A stretch of DNA of 11,596 nt from Gemmatimonadota bacterium (GTDB lineage: Bacteria > Latescibacterota > UBA2968 > UBA8231): contig JAPOYQ010000370.1 of NCBI GenBank assembly GCA_026706505.1, positions 1 to 11,596 of the forward strand, written 5' to 3'. Under the pieces are notes generated by a model, which was given only the letters and a program-made list of their open reading frames with translations, ran no database searches and was not told the origin of the DNA. The position numbers and the translations under genes were made by a program. This document shows, in pieces, positions 6,216 to 11,596 of the stretch; the first letter of the stretch is position 1; each line of letters opens with the position of its first letter.

Positions 6216-9035
6216 TTGGCCACCGTGGACGAGGGCAGTTACAACGGCGGCAACCACGGTTTTGACCATCCCATCGCTTGGTGCCACGACTACGACGGTG
6301 GCCGCTCTTGGTACACCGGCGGCGGCCACACCCGCGAAAGCTACGGCGAGCCTCTGTTCATGCAGCATATCCTTGGCGGGATCGAGTACGCCACAGGAGT
6401 AACTGCGGCCGATTGCGGGGCTACGTTGGATACCAATTTTGCAAAGGTCGTCCTCGACAGCGAGGCTGAAAATCCCATTGACTTGGCCGTGGCCCCCGAC
6501 GGGCGCGTGTTTTTCATCGAGCGCAAGGGCGAGTTGAACGTATATCGGCCCGATCTAGGATTGACCCGCTTGGCCGGACAGTTGGCGGTTTCGACTGACT
6601 TTGAGGACGGCCTGTTGGGCATCGCCCTAGATCCAGACTTTGTCCGCAATAATTGGCTCTACTTGTTTTACTCGCCGCACGGCGAAGAGGCTAAGCAGCA
6701 TGTATCCCGCTTTGAGTTAGCGGGCGATGAACTGGTTTTGGATTCCGAAGTCGTGTTGCTGGAGATTCCCACCCAGTGGCGCGCGTGCTGCCACTCGGGT
6801 GGAGCGCTGGCGTTTGGCCCGGATGGTAACCTGTATATCGGTGTTGGCGATAATACCAATCCCTTTGATTCGGACGGGTTCAGTCCGCTGGACGAGCGGC
6901 CGGACCGGCGCGATTGGGACGCCCAGCGCACATCGGCCAACAGCGCCGACCTGCGCGGCAAAATCCTGCGCATCAAACCCCAAGACGATGGTAGTTACAG
7001 CATTCCTCCGGGGAATTTGTTCGCCGAGGCCGAGGAAGGCCGGCCCGAGATTTACATCATGGGCGTGCGCAACCCTTTCCGGTTGTCGATCAACCGCAAG
7101 AGCGGCTGGCTCTACTGGGGCGATGTCGGCCCCGACGCCCGCCAGGCCGACCCACAGCGGGGGCCGATTGGTCTAGACGAGTGGAATCAGGCACGGGCAG
7201 CGGGTAATTTTGGCTGGCCCTACTGCATTGGCGACAACCAGCCCTACGTTGACTACGATTTTGCTACCGAAAGCTCCGGGATGCCCTTTGATTGCGGGGC
7301 ACCGAGGAACCTATCGCCCAACAACACGGGACTGCAATCGCTGCCTCCGGCGCAGGCGGCGTGGGTCTGGTATCCGTATGGAACCTCGTCCGAGTTTTCC
7401 GAAATCACCGCTGACAGCGGCCGCACGGCGCTGGCTGGCCCGGTGTATTACTACGATGCCGCGGCGGGCAGCAAGAAGCTGCCGGCTTATTACGACGGCA
7501 CGCTCTTTATGTACGAGTGGGCCAGCAATTGGATTAAAGAGGTCAAGTTGGACGAGGACGGGCACATCCTCAAGATCAATCCCTTTTTGGACAGTATGGA
7601 ATTCATCCGGCCCATCTCCATGCAGTTCGGTCCCGACGGCTCGCTGTACGTGTTGGAATGGGGCAGCGGCTTTTGGGGCGACAACGACGACGCCCGCGTG
7701 GTGCGGATTGACTACGTGCGGGGTACGCGTGCTCCGGTGCCCTGGATTGAAGCCGCGCCCACCAATGGTGCTGCACCGTTGGAAGTGCATTTCTCGGGGC
7801 GCGATTCCTTTGATCCCGATCTGGGGTCGGTGCTAGACTTTGCTTGGGATTTTACCGGTGATGGCGAGATTGACGCGACGGGGTTAGAGGTCGTCTTCAC
7901 CTACGAGGTAAGCGGCGACTATGTTGCCCAACTGACGGTCTCCGACGCCGAGGGCAACCAAGGTGTGGCGCAAGTGCCTATATCGGTGGGCAATACCGTC
8001 CCCCAAGTGGAGATCGTGCGGCCCCCGGACGGCGGGTTTTTTAGCTGGGGAGAAGTCGTCGATTTTGAAGTCCGGGCCTTTGATCCAGAAGACGGGACCG
8101 CCGACTGCGCTCGGGTGGTATTGCAAGCGTTTATCGGCCACGACGAGCACAGTCATCCCCTTGAGGAATACGGCACTTGCAGCGGTAGCTTCCAGACCGA
8201 GGCGGGGCACGGCGGCGATGGCGACGATTTGTTTTATACGATCGAAGCGCGCTATACAGACCTAGGCACGGAGTCGGTGGCTCCTTTGACTGGTAGGGCG
8301 GGTCACATTCTGCAACCCAAGCGCAAGCAAGCCGAGCACTATACGCGTCAGAGTGGAGTACTGTTAGAAACGACCGGAGACGAGGCCGGCGGCGGGCAGA
8401 ATATCGGCTTTATCGCCCACGGCGACTGGATTTCCTTTGCGCCCATGAATCTGGCGGGCATTGAGTCGCTCAACTATCGGGTGGCTTCGGCTGGGCTAGG
8501 GGGGCGCATTGAAGTTCGCGTTGACTCGCTGAAGGGGCCGCCGATTAGCGCGGTGCGCGTGGGCAGTACGGGCGACTGGCAAGTTTACACGGACCTAGCG
8601 GCACCTATTGCGGACCCGGGTGGTACCCGCGAGTTGTTTTTCATCTTCCTGCGCAATCCGGGTGCCGACGGCTTGTTCAATATCAATTGGATTGATTTCC
8701 AAGGACCGGGGGTGTCTCGTCCCCCAGCCACCGCAGTGGAGGCTGAGTCGAGTTCACAAGGGGCGCTGCCCGGTCAGCCCGTCCTGTATCCGCCCTATCC
8801 GAATCCCTTTAACCCGACGGTCCAGCTCCGATTTGTGCTCCCCGAACGCATGGCAGTGCGGTTGGAGGTTTTTGATATCTTAGGGCAGCGGGTGGACGTC
8901 GTGGTCAACGAGGCGCTGGACGCCGGAAGCCACGCGGTGCGGTTTGACAGAGCCGATTTGGCGAGCGGAGTCTATATCGCGCGCTTGGCGACGCCGGGTG
9001 GGGTCTTGGTGCGGCGGATGGTGTTGTTGCGCTAG
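6216..9035 (+). CDS. C-terminal fragment: ThuA tail, PQQ-type glucose/sorbosone dehydrogenase, PKD, CBM6, sorting domain
   Basis: This is the open frame downstream of the amber codon. The 6216 boundary is only the first TTG in frame (the first ATG is at 6360); no good ribosome binding site was seen, and a restart product would have no signal peptide. Fragment residues 1-61 finish ThuA (GFDHPIAWCHDYDGGRSWYT). Residues about 70-500 form a glucose/sorbosone dehydrogenase-like propeller with CCHSGGALAFGPDGNLYIGV (191-210), MGVRNPFRL and GNFGWPYC; the family usually uses PQQ, but cofactor ligands cannot be confirmed by eye. Residues 508-595 are PKD-like (WDFTGDGEIDATG and TYEVSGDYVAQLTV). Residues 700-832 match CBM6 (KQAEHYTRQSGV, HGDWISF, LFNINWIDF). 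Residues 853-939 are a FlgD-like / type IX-type sorting module with YPNPFNPT, VFDILGQRV, GVYIARL and a final RRMVLLR. The intact protein would be an exported, substrate-binding sugar oxidoreductase. The stop is also TAG. Confidence 0.85.
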   Translation: MATVDEGSYNGGNHGFDHPIAWCHDYDGGRSWYTGGGHTRESYGEPLFMQHILGGIEYATGVTAADCGATLDTNFAKVVLDSEAENPIDLAVAPDGRVFFIERKGELNVYRPDLGLTRLAGQLAVSTDFEDGLLGIALDPDFVRNNWLYLFYSPHGEEAKQHVSRFELAGDELVLDSEVVLLEIPTQWRACCHSGGALAFGPDGNLYIGVGDNTNPFDSDGFSPLDERPDRRDWDAQRTSANSADLRGKILRIKPQDDGSYSIPPGNLFAEAEEGRPEIYIMGVRNPFRLSINRKSGWLYWGDVGPDARQADPQRGPIGLDEWNQARAAGNFGWPYCIGDNQPYVDYDFATESSGMPFDCGAPRNLSPNNTGLQSLPPAQAAWVWYPYGTSSEFSEITADSGRTALAGPVYYYDAAAGSKKLPAYYDGTLFMYEWASNWIKEVKLDEDGHILKINPFLDSMEFIRPISMQFGPDGSLYVLEWGSGFWGDNDDARVVRIDYVRGTRAPVPWIEAAPTNGAAPLEVHFSGRDSFDPDLGSVLDFAWDFTGDGEIDATGLEVVFTYEVSGDYVAQLTVSDAEGNQGVAQVPISVGNTVPQVEIVRPPDGGFFSWGEVVDFEVRAFDPEDGTADCARVVLQAFIGHDEHSHPLEEYGTCSGSFQTEAGHGGDGDDLFYTIEARYTDLGTESVAPLTGRAGHILQPKRKQAEHYTRQSGVLLETTGDEAGGGQNIGFIAHGDWISFAPMNLAGIESLNYRVASAGLGGRIEVRVDSLKGPPISAVRVGSTGDWQVYTDLAAPIADPGGTRELFFIFLRNPGADGLFNINWIDFQGPGVSRPPATAVEAESSSQGALPGQPVLYPPYPNPFNPTVQLRFVLPERMAVRLEVFDILGQRVDVVVNEALDAGSHAVRFDRADLASGVYIARLATPGGVLVRRMVLLR

Positions 9036-9049
9036 CTGCGGGTTGGGCT

Positions 9050-9451
9050 TCAACGGATGCCGATGGTTTCGACGCCGTTTTCCTTGAGCAAATCGAGTAC
9101 GTCGATCACATCTCGGTACGGGACTTCCCCCGATCCCGTAAACACGACCCGATGCTCCACATCGGCTTCAGGCGGAAAGAGTTCCTTCAGCCTAGCTGGC
9201 AGTTCTTCCTCGCTCACCTTTTCGTCGTTAATCAGAATTTCGCTCTCGGCCGTGAGAACGACCCTCGGATCTTGGCGGACTTGCCCCGAAGCGACTCCGC
9301 CCGCTTGGGGCAATTGGGTTGCCAAGGTTTGCAGAATAATCGGGGTGATCACCAAGAAGCCCAGCAGCAGAGAAAGGGATACGTCCGCCAGTGGGGTCGC
9401 GTTCATGGACGATTCTACTTGGGCGAATTTCCTTCTGTGCCGTCGCGCCAT
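9050..9451 (-). CDS. exbD: ExbD/TolR family protein (Asp-containing paralogue)
   Basis: This encodes 133 residues, the usual ExbD/TolR length. A short basic cytoplasmic N-terminus (MARRHRRKF) is followed by NATPLADVSLSLLLGFLVIT (17-36), the single membrane helix. Asp23 sits where ExbD Asp25 and TolR Asp23 of E. coli carry the proton-motive-force coupling. The periplasmic part (about 50-133) has the family's pattern, including ILINDEKVSEEEL and GEVPYRDVIDVLDLLKENG near the end. Such proteins form the stator with ExbB/TolQ and energise TonB or Tol functions. The ATG follows the previous exbD-like gene by one base, so it is the last gene of a sulfatase-exbB-exbD-exbD operon. It ends 14 bp from the convergent plus-strand gene, and no terminator is visible in that gap. 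ExbD versus TolR cannot be decided from the sequence; no tonB or tolA is in the window. Confidence 0.9.
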   Translation of the reverse strand: MARRHRRKFAQVESSMNATPLADVSLSLLLGFLVITPIILQTLATQLPQAGGVASGQVRQDPRVVLTAESEILINDEKVSEEELPARLKELFPPEADVEHRVVFTGSGEVPYRDVIDVLDLLKENGVETIGIR

Positions 9452-9452
9452 G

Positions 9453-9881
9453 TTACGGTTTTTTGACCATTAAATCCACCCCTGGTGCTCCGATTTCCTG
9501 ACAGATTTCCATCAAGTCGAGTATTTCGCGATAGGGTAGATTCTTGGAGCCCTTGACGATGATGGGCTCGCCCTCTTTGCCGTGGTAGGCCCTGGCCAGT
9601 TCGCGTTTGAGGTCGGCCCGCGCCACTTGGTGCAAATTGATGTACAGGGAACCGTCTTCCTGAATGGAGAGAATCAAACTCTCTGCGCCGAGTTGCTCGA
9701 CGATCTCTTGGGCATTGCGGGCTTCGGGCGTCTCTACCAAGATGCCCTCTTGAATGAGCGGCATGACCACCATGAAGACGATCAATAGCACCAGCGCCAC
9801 ATTGACGATGGGCGTGATATCGGGCATGGGGCTGCGCCGCACTTCGGCGTGGCGAGTTCGGCGCTTGCTGCGTCTGGCCAT
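9453..9881 (-). CDS. exbD: ExbD/TolR family protein with Asn in place of the conserved membrane Asp
   Basis: This encodes 142 residues. The basic N-terminus (MARRSKRRTRHAEVRR) leads into PDITPIVNVALVLLIVFMVV (20-39), a textbook ExbD membrane helix except that residue 27 is Asn (codon AAT) where E. coli ExbD has Asp25. That Asp is known to be essential for proton coupling in the family. The periplasmic part shows ESLILSIQEDGSLYIN and the family's ending pattern KGSKNLPYREILDLMEICQEIG. It starts 8 nt after the exbB stop and ends 1 nt before the second exbD-like gene, with no clear Shine-Dalgarno of its own, so translation is probably coupled. The neighbouring paralogue keeps its Asp, so the two may form a mixed dimer in which only one helix carries protons (inference). 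The rest of the gene looks intact, which argues against simple decay. Confidence 0.9.
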   Translation of the reverse strand: MARRSKRRTRHAEVRRSPMPDITPIVNVALVLLIVFMVVMPLIQEGILVETPEARNAQEIVEQLGAESLILSIQEDGSLYINLHQVARADLKRELARAYHGKEGEPIIVKGSKNLPYREILDLMEICQEIGAPGVDLMVKKP

Positions 9882-9889
9882 GATACTTG

Positions 9890-10582
9890 CTAGGGGACGC
9901 GATTGGCCTTGAGCGCGCGGCGCACCACGTGGCCGACGATGCGGGCTGCGTTGTTTTCCAGCCCGAGAGACATCGCCTCAATGCGGTTGGTAAAAAAGTT
10001 GTACGCCCACAGCGCGGGCATGGCGACAAACAGGCCGATGACCGTGGTGACTAGGGCTTCGGAGATCCCGCCCGAGACCTCGGCTAGGCCCCCGCCGCCT
10101 GTGGTGGCAATGCCGCGAAAAGCGGCAATCAACCCAGTCACGGTGCCAAAAAGCCCCAAGAAGGGCGCGACCCCGACAATGGTGCCCATGCCGGAGAGCC
10201 GAACCCGCAGATTGGCGACTACGCTGTCCAGCGAGCGGCCGAGCGCATCATCCACGGCCTCCAGCACTACCACATGGGACTGTCCTTCCTCCGCCAATAG
10301 CTCGTATTCCGCCAGAGCGGCTGAGACCACCACAGCGAGGGAACAGTGTCCGTCTTGCTCGGCGCGACGGGCGCATTCCTGCACAGCATTGACTTCCCCC
10401 AGCATCAGGCCGCCCTCCTCAATTTCACGGGCAAAGGCGGCCGAACGCTGCCGGGTCCAGCGCAAAGTCAGGCCGCGGTCCACCATGACCGCATAGGAAT
10501 AAATGGACAGACCGGCCAAAATCACCACCACGGCCTTGCCAGTGAAGGCCATGGAGTACCAGAGTTCGCTCACGAGATCCAC
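9890..10582 (-). CDS. exbB: MotA/TolQ/ExbB family proton channel protein
   Basis: This encodes 230 residues with the ExbB/TolQ topology: one membrane helix near 14-34, a large cytoplasmic loop (about 35-130), and two further helices near 133-155 and 175-196. The signature APFLGLFGTVTGLIAAF (139-155) and GISEALVTTVIGLFVAMPAL (172-191) match the proton channel family. It assembles with ExbD in the inner membrane and uses the proton motive force to drive TonB-dependent or Tol-type work. The start is the GTG at 10582: the in-frame stop of the upstream sulfatase lies only three codons before it, so no earlier start is possible. GGAGGGA inside the sulfatase end lies 12 nt upstream. A second GTG three codons later is the alternative. 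It is followed at 8 nt by the first exbD-like gene. The stop codon is TAG. Confidence 0.92.
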   Translation of the reverse strand: MDLVSELWYSMAFTGKAVVVILAGLSIYSYAVMVDRGLTLRWTRQRSAAFAREIEEGGLMLGEVNAVQECARRAEQDGHCSLAVVVSAALAEYELLAEEGQSHVVVLEAVDDALGRSLDSVVANLRVRLSGMGTIVGVAPFLGLFGTVTGLIAAFRGIATTGGGGLAEVSGGISEALVTTVIGLFVAMPALWAYNFFTNRIEAMSLGLENNAARIVGHVVRRALKANRVP

Positions 10583-10591
10583 GAATTTAAA

Positions 10592-11596
10592 TTATCCCTC
10601 CAGATACAATCTGCGAATCCGCATGGCTCCGTATATATCGTTGCGAACCGATGTTGCTTTGCGGATGACAAAGCGGCTGTCGGCCTCAATGGTCAAATAA
10701 AAGAAAGCACTCTGCTGCAAAAAGGCGGGCAGCGCCGCTTCGAACCGATAGGGCCCGACCCCATTGAGCGCCCAAGCTCCGCTGGGTTTGTCATTGAATT
10801 TAACTTCGATCTGGGTCGGATTGTCATCCCCTCCCACAGGATCAATGGTCAGCTCGACGACTACCCGTTGCCCAACGGGCTGGTTGGGCATGAGAAAAGT
10901 CGCCCGCCGATCAAACCAGACCCCGGCCGAATCCCGCTGGCCCACCCTGTCGCTGTACCCGCCAATGATTTGGCCCCAGGTGACTTGGCCGCGAAAGAAA
11001 TCGATCGCATGGGAAAACCTGCCCAGATCCTCCTCGTCCCCAAAGGGGCCGAATTTTTCCAGGCGGACCGGCTTCATGGGGAAAAACTCTTTCGCCGGCC
11101 TTTGCGACCCGGCTCGTCCTGTAATGTAACCCAAGGCTCGCAACTCCTGCAATTTTTGCTCTGTCAACTGCATTTGCGACTGTTGTTGCCGCTCAAAGAG
11201 CTGCAAGTTGTCGTTGTAGTACTGGCGGATTTTGCCGTAGAGTTGGGCGGCGATTTCCGGCTGCTCGGCAAAGCGGTCGTGAAGTTCGCCTGGGTCTTCT
11301 TTTAGATGGTAGAGTTCCTTGGTATCCCGCAGGCGATCGAGCAGCAGCTTCCACTCTCCTTCTCGGTAGGTTTGGATCAAGGTGCTGAAAGGCCGGTTGG
11401 CCATGAAGGTCCCCTCTGTATAAATGCTTTCGGAGGCCTCGTCTGGCGCGTCGGACGCGAGCAAAGACCAGCGCTCCTGCCCCTGCACGGCTGGAGCAAT
11501 TTGCCAATTGAGCCGGGCCAGCAGGGTGGGCAGGATATCGACGGCATTGACCAGATTGTCAACTCGCAGACCGGCGATGTTGGGGTGCAGTGGATC
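10592..11596 (-). CDS. Sulfatase, C-terminal part, with a C-terminal extension; 5' end outside window
   Basis: The frame is open from the right edge for 334 residues to the TAA at 10592; the N-terminal catalytic part with the formylglycine motif is not in view. The visible part has sulfatase C-terminal features: VDILPTLLARLNW (19-31), SIYTEG (57-62), EWKLLLDRLRDTKELYHLK (81-99) followed by EDPGELHDRF, and LRALGYI (152-158), which often ends such proteins. Here a further 176 residues follow, with beta-rich patterns (VVVELTIDPVGG, TQIEVKFNDKPSG, FFYLTIEADSRFVI) that I do not recognise; it may be a binding or interaction domain. A short Gln-rich stretch (about 135-148) precedes LRALGYI. Sulfatases remove sulfate esters from glycans or small molecules. 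The gene ends 9 nt before exbB in the same frame and strand, so the four genes are probably one operon. Its promoter lies outside the window. Confidence 0.85.
   Translation of the reverse strand, partial: DPLHPNIAGLRVDNLVNAVDILPTLLARLNWQIAPAVQGQERWSLLASDAPDEASESIYTEGTFMANRPFSTLIQTYREGEWKLLLDRLRDTKELYHLKEDPGELHDRFAEQPEIAAQLYGKIRQYYNDNLQLFERQQQSQMQLTEQKLQELRALGYITGRAGSQRPAKEFFPMKPVRLEKFGPFGDEEDLGRFSHAIDFFRGQVTWGQIIGGYSDRVGQRDSAGVWFDRRATFLMPNQPVGQRVVVELTIDPVGGDDNPTQIEVKFNDKPSGAWALNGVGPYRFEAALPAFLQQSAFFYLTIEADSRFVIRKATSVRNDIYGAMRIRRLYLEG

Larger units (their letters stand above)
5673..9035 (+). pseudogene. ThuA + sugar dehydrogenase + PKD + CBM6 + sorting-domain gene split by an in-frame amber codon
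   Basis: The frame from TTG 5673 to TAG 9035 is continuous for 1120 codons except for a TAG at 6156-6158 (codon 162). Both sides are in the same frame, so this is a nonsense codon and not a frameshift. Homologous ThuA domains have Trp here, in a pattern like A-R-W-x-x-x-D-E-W-Y; here the codons read YAR, stop, RRRDEWYNY, so a TGG to TAG change explains it. Whole-protein domain order: signal peptide 1-20; ThuA about 28-242; glucose/sorbosone dehydrogenase-like beta-propeller about 251-681; PKD about 689-776; Ig-like or linker region about 777-880; CBM6 about 881-1013; C-terminal sorting module about 1034-1120. The rest of the frame is intact with no other damage, so the event is recent, a sequence error, or read through. 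The two fragments are listed separately. Confidence 0.7.

Noticed and set aside
6140..6220. Frameshift as the cause of the split ThuA gene
   Set aside because: The conserved ThuA sequence continues in the same reading frame on both sides of TAG; no base needs to be added or removed.
10346..11305. Long plus-strand open frame (319 codons) opposite the sulfatase and exbB genes
   Set aside because: The opposite strand encodes recognisable sulfatase and ExbB sequence; the plus frame shows no family motif and spans two real genes.

Overview
The window carries ten protein genes, two cut by its edges and one interrupted, and no RNA genes, CRISPR array or insertion sequence. GC content is fairly high, spacing is tight, and most encoded proteins are secreted or membrane-bound. 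Signal peptides, a lipobox, CBM6-like, CBM9-like and discoidin-like modules, a C-terminal PNPFNPT-type sorting module and an ExbB/ExbD/ExbD set point to a diderm bacterium of the FCB type. The Gfo/Idh/MocA - DUF6785 - ThuA/sugar dehydrogenase combination is what I would expect in uncultured Latescibacterota-like or Planctomycetes-like polysaccharide degraders. This placement is inference, not proof.

Layout. (1) 1-2547, minus strand, transcribed leftward: a secreted CBM9-like protein, a hairpin-rich spacer of 194 bp holding a perfect 15-bp palindrome and a likely terminator, then a lipoprotein of unknown family and a secreted discoidin-like protein that runs off the left edge. (2) 2548-2734: a divergent control region with a good minus-strand promoter candidate and a 7-3-7 inverted repeat. 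(3) 2735-9035, plus strand: a tightly coupled operon of a Gfo/Idh/MocA oxidoreductase, a 658-residue polytopic DUF6785-type membrane protein, and a very large secreted ThuA + glucose/sorbosone dehydrogenase + PKD + CBM6 + sorting-domain protein. Both gene junctions are TTGA overlaps (TTG start, TGA stop). (4) 9050-11596, minus strand, convergent with region 3 across a 14-bp gap: sulfatase (5' end outside the window), ExbB/TolQ, and two ExbD/TolR proteins.

How they may work together (inference): the plus-strand operon looks like a carbohydrate oxidation and uptake unit, with an exported substrate-binding enzyme, a membrane protein that may move the product, and a cytoplasmic NAD(P)-type oxidoreductase. 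The divergent CBM9-like protein could be an accessory binder. The sulfatase and ExbBDD genes suggest desulfation of a sulfated glycan next to an energised outer-membrane process.

The most notable points are: an in-frame amber codon that replaces a conserved Trp in the ThuA domain and splits the giant gene; an ExbD paralogue in which the proton-coupling Asp is Asn while its neighbour keeps Asp; the repeated TTGA junctions; and a Gfo/Idh/MocA protein with EYP in place of EKP.
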